DNA from: Paulownia fortunei | Lineage: Eukaryota > Streptophyta > Magnoliopsida > Lamiales > Paulowniaceae | Direction: 5' to 3' | DNA: 64,000 bases | Assembly: GCA_019321725.1 (NCBI GenBank) | Contig: CM033105.1 | Span: 14,893,632 to 14,957,631, forward strand | Shown here: piece by piece, positions 34,152 through 46,368 of the stretch | Layout of the letters: each line of letters begins with the position of its first letter | Position numbering within the stretch: position 1 is the first letter of the stretch | The notes under the pieces: model-generated | The model's database searches: none | What the model saw: the letters and a program-made list of their open reading frames with translations, nothing else | What the model was told of the DNA's origin: nothing | Program-made: the position numbers and the translations under genes

Positions 34152-35495
34152 TGTTAGCGAAAATCTTAACCGCAAGTATATGATGTCAAGTTTTAGTATA
34201 GCAAGATACGATAGGTTGTCATATCGACATGGATTGATATCGGATTAACACTGAGTATTGTAATTAGAATAATCCTAACTTTATTCAAATGATCAATTAA
34301 AGAGTGTATTAAAACTCATTAAATTAAAGAAAGCTAACAACATAGCAAATCTTATAAAGAAAAAATACGGACTAAACTCTAGAGGTTTGATTTTACCTAA
34401 TCATCCCCTATGCTCTATCAAATCATTCAATAAAATTGGAGTTATTAGTTTAAAAATCAAGAATCCTAAAGTAATCAACTCCGTATCACAAATGCCGAGT
34501 GATTATGAACCTAAGATCAAATTTTGTTATCTCTATGAAAATCTAAAATTAAGTTCATAAATAGCTCAATGATTCTTAACAAGATTTCAAAGGGTTCATA
34601 AGCTTCTCGACTCTATGAATTTCTAAGTTGTATTATCCCAAGGTCACATACAAATTTTTCTCTCTCAAGTGCTAAATTTTGCATGCCAAACAAGCAATCA
34701 AGATTAATAGCCAGTTGACCAAGACGTCATCAAATCAAATAACACAAAATAAACTGAAGTAACTTAAATTAGATAAATTAATAGTATAAGAAAAGTTTCA
34801 AGTTTAGGTTACATCATTCCCTAGAAAATGAATTTAGTTCATACTGGAACTAGAAAACTCCAAGATAAATACAAGCTCATGATTCAAAGAAAAGAAAAGA
34901 AGAGGATAGAAGAAACTCTAGGAATTTGAAGGAGAATCAATTCTTATGTCCAAGGATTGAGGTCTTTGATATTTTTCTTCAAGTCTTCCCCCATGTTCTT
35001 TTGTTTCTCCTTCTGCAAGATGTTTTAAGAAGTCTCCAAAAGTCCTTTAATATGTGTCTAGGTTTTCTATTTAAACCTTTTCTTCGAAACCACATAAAAA
35101 GAGACCTAGCTGAAGTCAACATTGGATGGCGTTGCAAAATGGAATAAATATGCCAACTTTCCAAGATAAAATCACAACAAGAAGGATTGATGCCATGACA
35201 AGAAATTTGGTCCCGCAACATAAAGAATAGGTGTCATGACATGAAGAATTTTTCTTTTTTTCTTCCACGCTTCACGGCATTATGGCCCAAGAAGGTAGCG
35301 TTGTGATGCCAAGCAACATATTTTGGCACTAAATTTTGCATATATTTTGTTGTCTTCTTTTGATTTCTATACTTGTCTCATATTTTGATTCCTACAAAAT
35401 GCAAATAAAACACATAAAAGTAACAAAAAAGGCTTGAACACAAACAAATATCAAGTTAAAGGTATTAGAATAATAGGTAAAATATCTACTTAACA
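34152..35495 (-). mobile_element. gypsy E: 5' LTR
   Basis: On the + strand it runs from TGTTAGCG (34152) to TACTTAACA (35495), that is TGTTAAG...CGCTAACA on the coding strand, about 1.34 kb. The final 365 bases match the truncated 3' LTR at 26610-26974. The segment near the PBS has the AACCGCAAGTATATGATGTCAAG block seen in plant gypsy LTRs. A GC-richer stretch with GTCATGACAT and GCGTTGTGATGCC words lies at 35200-35320. Confidence 0.85.
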
Positions 35496-36780
35496 ATGCC
35501 TCTGTCTTTGATCTTAAATTTGTTCCAAGTTGAGAGTTCACTGAGATGGGACATCGATAAGCCAAATAGACTCTTGCACATGATGCATGCTAGAAAGGAG
35601 AATATCTCACTTTATAGACATCAGTGCAGCAATGCTAGTGCATATGTGCTGGTGCTTGTTAGAGAACAAGTACACCGAACAAATCAATTGTAAATTCTCA
35701 ATTGGAAACTTTGTTTGTAGAATGACAATTTTCTAGTTACGATGGTGCATTAACTAGTCCTTAGACTTGAGGCACCATGGTAACCTTGTGCATGACATGT
35801 TGTACTTTGATGTATTTTTTCGATTACATGACAATCATAAGGGGTTTATGCTGGAAGTAACATGTTCGTGTATGGAGGTTAATAGTGGTCAATAAAGGAT
35901 TCTTCACCTATCTAGTAGAATAGATGAACCTCCTATGTCTTCATAGTCCTTGATCCCAAAGACCTTTGCCAATTCAGGATGAATATTAGATGAGAGTTTC
36001 CCAATGATTCATCAAAAGATTATTGTGACTTGAAATAGAATCATAGTTATTAAGTCAAAATAGGGTTAAGACTAATAATCCACATCCTAAATTTAATCAA
36101 GAGATTAGTTGACAGAAGAACAGTATTGGTACTCGTAATTGAAATAAGTTCATTTGTTAATTCACCTAAAACTAGGCAATCATGATGCACTACTAGGTGC
36201 TTCCCATGACTTGTGAGGTTCTCGAAATTAAAGAGTTAATTCCAAGATGATTAATTAATTTGATTAATTAATCATATTATTAATTTATTCACTAAGTTGT
36301 AAGAGTTAAAAGCTCATTGCTAGCTTAGTCCACTTCTAAAGGGTCATACACAAATTGGGATAGTCCACTTCTAATTTAAAAAGTAATTTAAGGAGTTGGA
36401 TTAAGTAATTAAGATCAATTAACTTGAGCTATAATTAATTTAAAAAGATAAATTAATTCATCTAACTAAATGATATGATTATTTAATTAGACCTAATTAA
36501 GATTAGGGACTCATGGAGAGTGAAATTAATTAATTGATTGTGTCAATTAATTAATACTCTTGAATTAATTTAAGGAGTAAAATTAATTTGACTAATTAAA
36601 TAATTTGATGATTTAATAAGACCTAATTTAATTAAGTAGCCTTTACAAAATAAATTAAATAATTGATTGAATCGATTAATTAAATTAGGTTTGACTAATT
36701 GATGGAGATTAAGTAGTTTCACTTTAATAAATAATTAGAGACTAAGCCCCTGGGATAAGGACCAACTAGGAGTTTTGGAG
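35496..36780 (+). mobile_element. copia-family LTR copy 6, 3' portion
   Basis: It begins ATGCCTCTGTCTTTGATCTTAAATTTG, which corresponds to the middle of LTR copies 1, 4 and 5 (CATGCCTCTATGGCTTTGATC), and continues through GGGACATCGATAAGCC, TTAGACTTGAGGCACCATGG and the AATTAATTAATT-rich blocks. Its left edge is exactly the end of the gypsy E LTR, so E inserted into this copia LTR. The right part lacks the last few hundred bases. Confidence 0.75.
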
Positions 36781-36829
36781 AGAAAGACAATGACTCTTAG
36801 TCTTAGATGGGAAGATCAAGATGAGAATT

Positions 36830-37580
36830 GATATGTGTTATGTGTAACAAAATTATGCAGCAAGTGAACGGTGTCATGTTTTAATATAGTGAAATGAGAA
36901 GGGTTATCGTGTCCCAAGAAAGTGTGTGTGCAACTATCGAATTTAAACTATCCAATTATATTTGACCAAATCAAAGAGTTGTTTGGTTAATTAAAAACTT
37001 AAAAAAAAAAAAGCAAGCCAAAATAACAAACAATTACGACCAAGGAAAACAAGGGATTAAAATCAAGAGAGGAAGGGAATCAAGCAAATGGATCAGCATT
37101 CTATGCCATTATAAATCTTACATGCATGTGGTTAGGATTAATGTTTAGTTAGGTAACAGCAAAAATTCTGAGTTTATATGATATTCTTTCCCAAGATATA
37201 TCAAGTTTATCACTAGAAAGTAACTAGTTATATCCCTATAATGAATTTAACTAACTAATAATTGCATTAAGCTTTTTAAAAATTGCATCTATGATTGTTG
37301 TGTGTACTAAATCCTATATCCCTATAGCGACTTAGTCTACAACATACACCATACAAGCACTTATTGCAACACTACCTTTTAGTCTCAATCACAATAACAA
37401 AGATAATCTCAAAAATGGTCAAATCTCAAGAAGCATTAAAAATATAGTATATGCTCATCACAAATTAAAATATCGTCCATACCACAAACATGATATCAAT
37501 TCATAACTTCATATAAATAGTTTTCCAAGCTTTGACTAAAGAAAATTTAGCTCAAATTAAAATTTGGCATGCAACAATAA
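36830..37580 (-). mobile_element. second gypsy-type LTR fragment
   Basis: GCAGCAAGTGAACGGTGTCATGTTTTAATATAG and GGTTATCGTGTCCCAAG resemble the block at the end of the gypsy E LTR (AACCGCAAGTATATGATGTC..TAGTATAGCAAG), suggesting a related LTR in the same orientation. No coding sequence, and termini not found. Confidence 0.4.
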
Positions 37581-37585
37581 ACCTA

Positions 37586-37599
37586 GGCTCTGATGCTAC
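37586..37599 (-). other. copia primer binding site (initiator tRNA-Met type)
   Basis: The minus strand reads TAGCATCAGAGCCTAGG directly after the LTR end CAAATCCAACA, close to the canonical TGGTATCAGAGCC. Confidence 0.7.
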
Positions 37600-38235
37600 T
37601 GTTGGATTTGCAAAATTACAGGATAGCATACACAATGGAATTTAAAAATTTTCAATAAGTGAAATAAAAATACATCACATGTATAACAAAGCATATCCTG
37701 AATTTGATGCAATTAATTAGTTTTGTACTTCTGAATACTTACTAAAATAAAATACTAGATTCGTGAATTATACCAATACGAGCACTCCGACTGATGAAAG
37801 GTAAGAAGTAATTCAAATTGCTAACCTAGATTAGAAATAGGTTCCCAAGCAATCCAATTATCTTCTCTCTAACAGTATCTACACTTCGAGCAAGTCCATG
37901 AATCCTTAATCCTTGCTAGTGAATTTATAAGGTTTGTTTCTAATCTAATTATTTGGTGGTAAAATTTAATTCTTAAATCGACTTGTGATTAAAAACTAAA
38001 TTGTATCAAGGAGAAATGGAACCTCTTTGATGGAAAGAATTTTCTTACAAAGGAAGAAAACAAAGTGAGAGATAATAGAGAAGAGAGAGGCCGAATTCTT
38101 TTGTTTACAAGAACCAAGAATTTGTCGAAGGTGTGGAGGGGTATTTATGCGTTTATTTTGAAGACCTTAGGTCTCAAATCCTTTCCATTCTTGATAAGCT
38201 CATAATTCAACACATTTTTTATACTCTTAATAGTA
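37600..38235 (-). mobile_element. copia-family LTR copy 7, R-U5 part
   Basis: On the + strand it starts TGTTGGATTTGCAAAATT and follows LTR copy 3 (9060-9300): AGGTAAGAAGTAATTCAAATTG, GTTTCTAATCTAATT and GAACCTCTTTGATGGAAAGAA. The reverse strand has CATAAATACCCC (TATA-like, near 38150), a hairpin region and a CT-rich leader. The upstream U3 part is missing. Confidence 0.7.
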
Positions 38236-39239
38236 CAAAATAGGATACTTTCTCATATTAAGGATAAATTTGTACACTTGTCTTGTAATGTTTGTGTGTA
38301 GGTGTGTATAGATGCGACAAGGAGAAAAAGAGCCAAAAGAAGAAGAAAGAGGAAGAAAAAAATATCTAAGTCACTCGCACTGAAGCGTAGAACAGGGTGT
38401 CGCGACACCACCCAAAATAGAGGCCAAGATGCCTTAATGCTATGCAGGGTACCGTGGTGCTAAAAAGAAGTAAATTTGAAGTTATTTGCACCACGATGCA
38501 GAACAAGGCACGACAGCATTACACAAAATAGAGGGGATGGCGCCTCAGTGCCATGCAGGGTGCCACGACACCATTCATAGATGAGTACTGGCAACTGGAA
38601 TTGCAACGCTAGTTCCACACGCCATGCGCCAACTATTGAACAAAAAAGATTCCTCAGCCCTCTTTATGTGATAAGTGAATACCCAAGAGGCAATTTAGCA
38701 TATTTCTTGTTGCCCACACTACAGATACACCTATACATCACTACCCATGTGATACACTTGATAGATATACTATACACACATACAATTCATAATATAGACT
38801 ATACACATTACACTTTGCATGATCCAATTCATCACCCGCACATACTCTATACCTAAATTCTCATACTTTTTATCTCTGTAAAACACACATACTTCTACAC
38901 CACACAAACACTCCATCAACCATATACCCATTAACAAAGATCTTGGAATTAAAGCCAAGAAGAGGAGGAAATTCATTAAGCATTGAAGATTTTGAAGAAG
39001 AAGTGAAGATTCTTTTGAGGTTGTAACTCTTTTCTTCAATTTCTTCTTTCATTCTCTTTAGTTTTGAGAAATTTGTAAGAATCATGATGTTTGGCTCATG
39101 AAACATACCTGAATTTTATGTAATAAAATTATATATCTTTTATGTGTGATAAATTGTTTATTAGATTTTAATTATTTTGGGATTATTGTTCTAATTTGAA
39201 AATGAGTGGGAAGTGTTCCTAGAGAAATAAAAAAAAATA
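38236..39239 (+). mobile_element. gypsy-type LTR fragment with CGCGACACC repeats
   Basis: GC-richer repeat units (GGGTGTCGCGACACCACC, GGTGCCACGACACC) at 38390-38580 and the downstream AAGATTTTGAAGAAGAAGTGAAGATT, GTTGTAACTCTTTTCTTC and AAACATACCTGAATTTTATG blocks resemble the R-U5 region of plant Athila-type gypsy LTRs. Open frames here are incidental. Edges are not defined by a second copy. Confidence 0.45.
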
Positions 39240-40758
39240 GCCCCATAGTGTTGTGTCATAGCTTGACAAAATGTTCAACACCAGACTAGAAAAACACCTA
39301 GCACCACGGCTCAGCCCAGCGGTAGAGCAGCACTACCCTAGGCAGAAACTAGTTGTCCAACAATTGGGTAACATGTCCATTTTGTTTCCAACTGTGTAAT
39401 TGTTATAAATGGAATTTTGGGATAATTTGGATTTAAAATTTATTGTTAATTGTAAATTAATTAAAAAAATTGTGAATTACTAAAAATTATCAATTCCAAA
39501 TCAAAATTAGCACATAAATATGGGTATAATTACATGATTTGAATTTAGGTCATAAGATGATTAAATTGAGCATGTATGGATGAGGATGATCATGGAGCCT
39601 AGACCAACGTGATTAGATTATTTTATGTTATGGTTCATATTTTTGAATTTTAATTAAGATAAAGCATGTGAGTATCATCCTTATCTGTTTTTCTTTGAAT
39701 ATAAATTCTACCTCCCTTTTATGTACCTCCCTTTGCAAGAAATTCTAAGATTTGTTGTTAGGATATAACTATTGTAATAAGAGTAGAATTAGGATGTGAG
39801 GTCTTCTTTTTATTTTGATGGACATTACAAGAAGAATGAGCATAATGGAGGATCGAGGATTTGAGGTCCATGAGTGTATGGAATGCATTCATGTAATAGA
39901 TAAAAATTTATTTTCATTTTAATTTCTACCCTTAAACTGACATAGATCCACTTTAGCTCAAGTGGATCACATAAGATAATGACTCATGATCATCTTTTTT
40001 ATTTATATATGTATGGAGGTGAATACATGATTTGTTTAATTCTTTTCTTATGATTATGTTTGCGATCATTAGGATAGTGTAACATTAAGAAACAAAAGTT
40101 ATGAATAATTGATGAGGTCTATAACTGAACCCTCACTTGAAATTGTTTCAAATTTAAGAATTTTTTAGGTTAATTCTATATCAAGTTAAATGGGCAATAT
40201 TGGGTTGGGTTCAATCGTGTATGCTTCCATCTAAAGTATTCGAGATGTGAAATACTGTCACGCTTAGTCTATTGGCCATAAGTTGTGGGATGTGCTTGGT
40301 AGAGGTAATAGTTGTGACTACTATTAGCATGGAGATGCTTGTGCGGTAGGAGAGCTAAGGGTGTTGGCCATGAGTAATTAGACATAGTTTAGTTGTCTCG
40401 CTCACATGAATGTTTGATCGGTCATGCTTGACATTTAGAACCATATTGACTCATAAAATTAGGGTGTATGGGAAGTAGTGGAACAAAATAACTTGAGAGT
40501 TGCATAGGGATGCAATTGCTAATGTATTACCTACCTTTTAATTTTATTATATGAACTCATAAAATTAGAGTATATAACCAAGCTAAGTGGACTTCAAGCC
40601 CATAAGGAAAGATTTTCCCAAATTTCTATCTAAAGGGTGAAAGGATTTAAATAAAATAGATGGAGACATATATAATTAAGGACCTTAATATGAGTGAATA
40701 AATTATTGAATACATAATTATTTTCAGTCGCGCATGTTTTGTAGATATTGATTTACAT
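39240..40758 (+). mobile_element. copia F: non-coding leader
   Basis: It matches the leaders of B and D: AGGATGATCATGGAGC, GGTCCATGAGTGTATGGAAT, TACCCTTAAACTGACATAGATCC, GGCCATGAGTAA and GACTCATAAAATTAGGGT (twice, near 40448 and 40554). The first 150 bases include a GC-richer segment with GCTCAGCCCAGC. No LTR or PBS precedes it. Confidence 0.7.
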
Positions 40759-40920
40759 ATGGCTACAAATCCACTTGCATTAATTCTAGATACCAATAAA
40801 CTCATTCGTCACAACTATGTCGACTAGTTGAGGAACCTATGGATTATTCTCCACTCCAAAATAAGGGTTTATATCCTTAATGTGATGCCATCACGACTTC
40901 TTCGACATGAGATTCAAGGA
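40759..40920 (+). pseudogene. copia F: start of gag
   Basis: MATNPLALILDTNKLIRHNYVD, then a stop where the family has Trp, then LRNLWIILHSKIRVYILNVMPS. It is the first 50 or so codons of the same gag as B, C and D. Homology stops at about 40920, where unrelated sequence begins. Confidence 0.85.
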
Positions 40921-41099
40921 CCGTGGCATGAGTCCTGTACTTTAAATTTTTAGCATTTTCATCTTTCATCTTTCAAATCCATTTCTTCTAACTTTATACA
41001 TATACAACATAAAAGATAAGTGCACAAATCTATCAATTATATGATAAAACAACCTAATTTGTGCTATTGAGAGTGACAAAAAATATGTTATATTATGAG

Positions 41100-41345
41100 C
41101 TTATCACTAACCTAAAGAGCAGTCGAGGCAAAGCCTATGCTGCCCAAGTTATAACATAGCCAAGCTTTACCTTGGCTGCTTAATCTGGCCCATGGCTGAT
41201 GCTAAAGCCTCAGCCTCATGGCTGAGGTAGAGCTTCGACCATTCGTCCCAGCATGGTCGAGGCAAGACCTTGGCTGCCTACTCAACCTGCGGTCAAGATA
41301 GAGCTTGATTACCCAAATTAGCCCAGGCACCAACCTCAACTGCTT
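41100..41345. repeat. GC-rich segment with imperfect GAGGCAAGACCTTGGCTGCC repeats
   Basis: Words such as CGAGGCAAAGCCTATGCTGCCC, GCTTTACCTTGGCTGC and CGAGGCAAGACCTTGGCTGC recur. An 8-bp stem CCTCAGCC/GGCTGAGG sits near 41210-41230. The style resembles subrepeats of gypsy (Tat-group) LTRs or untranslated regions; a related GC-rich block is at 45390-45700. Confidence 0.45.
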
Positions 41346-41379
41346 AGTCTAGACGACAATATTCATGGACAGTCTAATC

Positions 41380-41710
41380 ATAAATGATGACTACTCTATC
41401 CAAATTAGTATCCTCAAAATCAGAAAAGGTCTTGAACTCAAAGACAACTTTTCCTTTGATGGGAGCAAGCAAAACCTTGCCCTCCTTCGAATCTAAGAAC
41501 TTTATCCCTGAGAAAATCTCTCACTCATAGTGCTCTTCCAAAGTTATGAGCTCTTGTGTGACCTTGCTCACCTTTTCTTGCAATCGAGTAACCTCAGCCT
41601 CACACCTCATCTCCATTATTTTATGATGGGTAATTGATTCCTCATAGCTAACTACACTTTGACTAATCATAGTACAAAAAGAATAAGAGTCCCTGAAGCA
41701 ACACGCTTTG
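41380..41710 (-). pseudogene. coiled-coil ORF remnant of a gypsy-type retroelement
   Basis: The minus strand reads FCTMISQSVVSYEESITHHKIMEMRCEAEVTRLQEKVSKVTQELITLEEHYE, a stop, then FSGIKFLDSKEGKVLLAPIKGKVVFEFKTFSDFEDTN. The heptad-like Leu/Val/Ile pattern suggests a coiled coil of about 40 residues. The SQSVVSYEES-type sequence followed by a coiled coil resembles poorly characterised ORFs in plant Tat-group elements, but this comes from memory and is not certain. Confidence 0.35.
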
Positions 41711-42139
41711 ACTGGGATTCGATAATCAACGAGTAAAGTTACTAAATAGCGGATAACATAGAATCTCCTAATTATATGTAAATATGACGCTCAATTAAAA
41801 AACTCGCTCTGGATAAAATATCAACCTATAAAAAGTGTTAAATGCACACATGGAAAAAAGATTGCCTCTGTATGCTAAGCGTTCTCCTGGCAGCATATCA
41901 AAGATTACTCCTAAAGTGCGAACCGTACCCTCAATAGCATAAACAATCCTGCAAGAAACCCAAAACAAAGAGCATAAAGATCACATCCCTAAGTGGGAAT
42001 ATAATTTATTAACAATAAGTTAAGCAAACATGATAACATAATGCCTAAACGCATTGAGTAAAAAATGGTACCCTAACATAGGATACAACTAGATAAAGAG
42101 GAAACAATTGCCACAAAACATGAATGCAAAAATTTTGAA

Positions 42140-42485
42140 GCAGAAGATTGGAAAACCTCAAAGCTCCTAATGAACAAAGGTTAAGTCCTACAGAAGTAGC
42201 TAAGTCTATCAAAAAGTAGCTTAGAGAGGTCTCTGAGGTAGGACATGCCTCACCTAGGGTTGACTATGGCGAGAGCTTACCTCACTTTCTATCCTATCTA
42301 TTAGTGATGTTATGTGTTGTTGTTGATGCAAAGTTTCTAGGTGGTGGAGCTTCAGCTTCCATGATCATGCTATTGAGAATACTTGATGCCTTTGAGATAA
42401 GATTTAGGTTTCTTGATAGACTTAGCTACTTCTGTAGGGCTTAAGCTTTGTTCATTAGGAGCTTTGAGGTTTTCCAATCTTTTGC
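42140..42485. repeat. near-perfect 73-bp inverted repeat with a 200-bp spacer
   Basis: Left arm 42140-42212 and right arm 42413-42485 are reverse complements with only 3 mismatches by hand alignment. Both contain AGATTGGAAAACCTCAAAGC and CTACAGAAGTAGCTAAGTCT (on the left-arm strand). The spacer is unrelated and GC-richer. It could be the termini of a small foldback/Mutator-like element or a recent inverted duplication. Clear target duplications were not found at the outer edges. Confidence 0.9.
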
Positions 42486-42489
42486 TATA

Positions 42490-45355
42490 CTTTTGTCAAA
42501 TGTAGCACTTTGAGAAACAGTAAAGTATTTTCTCACATATAACCCTATATATAGAAAAATCACCATTTATATAAAAACACAACACCCATCACAGTCACGC
42601 TATTCTCAGGCTAATTTACTATCAAATTTCAAGAGTTATATAGGATACAACATCCCAAAATTATAATACAATAGAATCAAAAATAAAAATAAAGCCTTTA
42701 CTTTCGGAAGAAGTAAAGATAGTTTACATCTTGTAACCCTTTATATATAGTCAACAATTTACATAATAATAATGAATATAAAAATTAGAATATGCCCACA
42801 ACACAACCCAACATATCATCATCCATATACACTGATCCTTAGAACTTGTAGGAACCCCAACGGCTTGCCAAGTCAGTCCATGGTATCAAGTATCATCAGA
42901 CTCATCTACAATGTAGAAACTATATAAGTTAATGCTCAGTAAATAAAAATTATGCATGTCAAAGAATAATCTATAATATCAAGTCATGCATTTCAAAATG
43001 CTATGTCCAAAATGCAATTCCATGCATCAAAATATTTCTCTCAAAATCATTTATTTCTTGGGCCCCTGACTAATGTTAATATCCCATGCACCTGAAAGAG
43101 CTCTTCACACTGCCATAATCCAATGGCCAATAATAATATAAGCATGAAAATCCATACATACTCACAAGTATGCAAATCTATGCACGCGAACTTGTAAATC
43201 CATGCAAACAACCAAGCAAATCCATGCATGCTTTGGTGCACTAGTAGTGGTCAGCAAAATATTTTTTTTTTCAGAATCATGTCGTGCAATGCAAGATTTA
43301 TCATGATGCTCATATATGATGCATGCACGTGCCAATTCCATGTATGTATGATCAATGGACATGAATGATAATAATGTGTGGCCTCTATTATGCATATATG
43401 ATCTATAATATTATATATAAATAACACATTTACTATGTTTATGCATTGTAATTGCGAATGAATCTTTAGTTACCTTTGATTGTTGTGTGTTACTTCTAGG
43501 TTTCTTAAATATTACTCCACAACCCTAGATGTGAAAAAATTTATAAAAATACAAAATATCAATCACCATCATCAATTAACAAGTTCATTATACCTAATGT
43601 AGTATAAAGATCTTGAATCTCAATTTAACTAAACAACCTTACAACTTAGAAACTATAACTGAAAACAACCTTCTACATACATTTGTTCCACGTCTTAAAT
43701 GTATACTAACTTCATTTAATTGTTGGAACATATTAGGGATCAAATGCACCACATCTATGTTGGAACATGTTAATGAACCAAATGGGACAGATTCACAATT
43801 TTATATTTTTTGTTGTCACATTAATTTGCATGATAATTTTATACACATAGATATATTCATTCGCTCCTCAATTTTTATCACACTTATATAACATCAAAAA
43901 TAATATAACCATGTTATATAATGGCTAAAACTCATGGATATAGCTTTTCAAGTTTAGCTCCCTTCACAGCATACTGAAATAGATTTTTTCTACCGTGATA
44001 GTTTTGCGCACTACATGACACTAATGGTTTTGGCACCCTTATGTATATTCAATCACTTCCACATTTTTACCACACTTAGATAACATATACACAGATACAA
44101 CCAGGTTATAGTCTTTCCAAAACTAATGGATTTAATGCTGCAACACCAGTCCCCTTCACACAGGACAGAATCTAAAATTCAATGATAACAGTTTTGAGCA
44201 TCTCTTCAATATCATGCCCTATTTCAATTTCTAACCAATGAAAATTTATTCTGATACTATTAAATTATATATGAACATGTATATAATGATAATTATAGGT
44301 TTTATTCAACATACCACACACTTTTGAAGTCTAAAGCACAAGAAAACAGCAAAGTGGTAGTTTCTATCACAAGTATTTCCTATTAAGTGTTTGTCATCAA
44401 AAACCCTTTCTTTGTGCACCAAAGTCTAACTAAAAAATTTATAACACTTTTATAAGAGACATTGAAAGCTTAATACACAATAAATCCATTCAGAATAATC
44501 TGAAAACCAAAGGCAAAATTATAGGTAAGTGTTACCTAGCAGATTTTGAGGTTAAACTTGATGGTTATCACTTCTCCTTTGCTTTTCTTACTTTTATTTC
44601 AACTTCGAATCAATTTGGAGCACTTAGAGATCTTAAGGTATGTGTTTGGAAGCTGAAAATGACTGAACTGAGGGTCTGGTCGTGGTTTAAGTATGAAGGA
44701 AAGCTTGAGTTGGCACGTGAGATGCTTGCTTAAGTTTGATAGCAAGCATCAGATGTCAAGTTGTGGTATAAATCTGACATTTCACTCATCTTTCAAGCCT
44801 AGATCAGATGTATCTTACTATACATTAATTTTATTGCATCCTATTTTAATTACCACAAGATGCCATAGATAATTCATAAGTTAATTTTCTAGCCGTCATT
44901 TAATTTCTTACCCGATTGTCGCTCGATTCTTGAATAATTGTCCATATTAAAAATTATATAATCTTATACATAAATGAATATTGTAATATCACCTTTCAAT
45001 TATAGTATCTTATATCCAATGTCCCAAATATGCAATTTACCCATATATACTATTAAAATACCTAGATGAAATCGAATCAAATCGTATAAGCTTACTAGTA
45101 ACACTTTTAACACTTCCAAAATTTTAACCTATATATCCAATATTGATCAACCTCATTTTTTTCTTATTTCAATATAAAATCAACTACTTAGATTAGGAAA
45201 TTCAATAACTAATACCATGCAAGAGCTTTAGAATTAAGTTTAATATTCAAGAATATCATATAAAATGAAATAAATTATGCAATGTCAATAAAAATACAAG
45301 TAGTATATAAAATTAATACGTAATGCATGAATCATATTAGCCAAGTGAGTAGTGT
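42490..45355 (-). mobile_element. second copy of the 2.87-kb LTR-like repeat, one end missing
   Basis: Aligns with 27430-30195 almost end to end: ATTTATATAAAAACACAACACC, GGGCCCCTGACTAATG, TGCATCAAAATATTTCTCTC, TTCCTATTAAGTGTTTGTCATC, CTTCTCCTTTGCTTTTCTT, GTATAAGCTTACTAGTAACAC and CATGAATCATATTAG. The TGTTATAACACCCC end is absent; the sequence starts directly beside the right arm of the 73-bp inverted repeat. Substitutions and small indels are frequent, so it is older than, or independent of, the first copy. Confidence 0.8.
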
Positions 45356-45359
45356 GAGG

Positions 45360-46200
45360 ATTGGCTATTATACATGACCTCACCCAACAAAAAAAGTCTG
45401 GGTGAAGCACAGCCTTGCCTAACAAACACAATCTAAGAAAGCCACAGACTCACACGATTGATAAAGCCCGTGCGAGGTATGACTTTTCCTGACATACAAA
45501 GTCTGAGAGGGCATCGCCACGCGTGATAGACAAAGTCCCAGACAAGATCCGAGTAAGGCACGACCTCACCTGGGAAGTCAAAATTATGGCAGAGCTCGAT
45601 CTTACCTATAAATACAAAAAACTGAAAAGGCGCTACCTAGCGTTGATGTTGAGGCTAAAGATAAGCCCATCCCACCTCTATCAGTAAGAGGCATGTTTCA
45701 TCTAAACAAAGATAAGTCACTAGCTCCATAAAAAATTACTCACTTCTAGCCAAATTACACTTACAATAGCCCACCTGGTAGTTGGGGGCTTATGATGGAC
45801 ATCAATTAATTCAAGTCCAATTAATTATTAGAAGTCCAATATGGAACAAGACCAATCTAATGGGCTTGGCAGTAAACCTAAGATGTATAATAGGTGCATG
45901 CAGCCAGCCATATATAATCATAGTCTCATAATTACAATTTATAAATAGCACCTTCATACCAATTTCAAGGTACATCAATTCATTTATCTATTATTGCTTT
46001 ATAGTTCAATTTCGATTTTCTTTGGATAATTACTGACTTAAGTATCGATTTTTTCTGATACAATTCCAAGAACCCCTAATTATATGTTCGTATTGTAGGC
46101 AGGGACTCGACATTCCAGAAGCTTTTTGGGGAAGAGAATACTTTCTCTCATCTTGACTTATATTGAGGTACATACCACATCACAGTGATATTGTACTTAC
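45360..46200 (+). mobile_element. probable gypsy (Tat-group) LTR, 3' part
   Basis: A GC-rich block with repeated AAAGTCTGAG/ACAAAGTCCCAGA words (45390-45560) is followed by TTATAAATAGCACCTTCATACC (TATA-like, near 45940), then ATTACTGACTTAAGTATCG at about 46030 and TGTAGGCAGGGACTCG. That order (short TATA-driven leader, 'CTGACTTRAGYRTCG', 'GCAGG') is typical of Tat-group LTR R-U5 regions. No coding domain is attached. Confidence 0.5.
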
Positions 46201-46368
46201 TCAACCATTTTCAGTAATGATGCCTAGCCATGAGGGGAAATGAAATGATTTTTTATAGCTTAATTAAAATTAAGATCCTGCGACAAATTTTTTATCAATC
46301 TCTCAGGTGGGTGTCTGTTGTCTAAATGGGGAAAAAGGAAAATTAAACAAAGTTGAGAAGGTTGTGAA

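Noticed and set aside
34979..35221. 80-codon minus-strand frame and its + strand partner at 34926-35147
   Set aside because: Both lie inside the gypsy E LTR, a non-coding region, and resemble no protein family.
39310..39345. CAGCGGTAGAGCAGC as part of a tRNA gene
   Set aside because: It recalls a tRNA D-arm, but no acceptor stem, anticodon arm or GTTCGAATC box could be placed around it.
43613..43891. 92-codon frame
   Set aside because: It is inside the second copy of the 2.87-kb repeat, and the corresponding frame is not open in the first copy.
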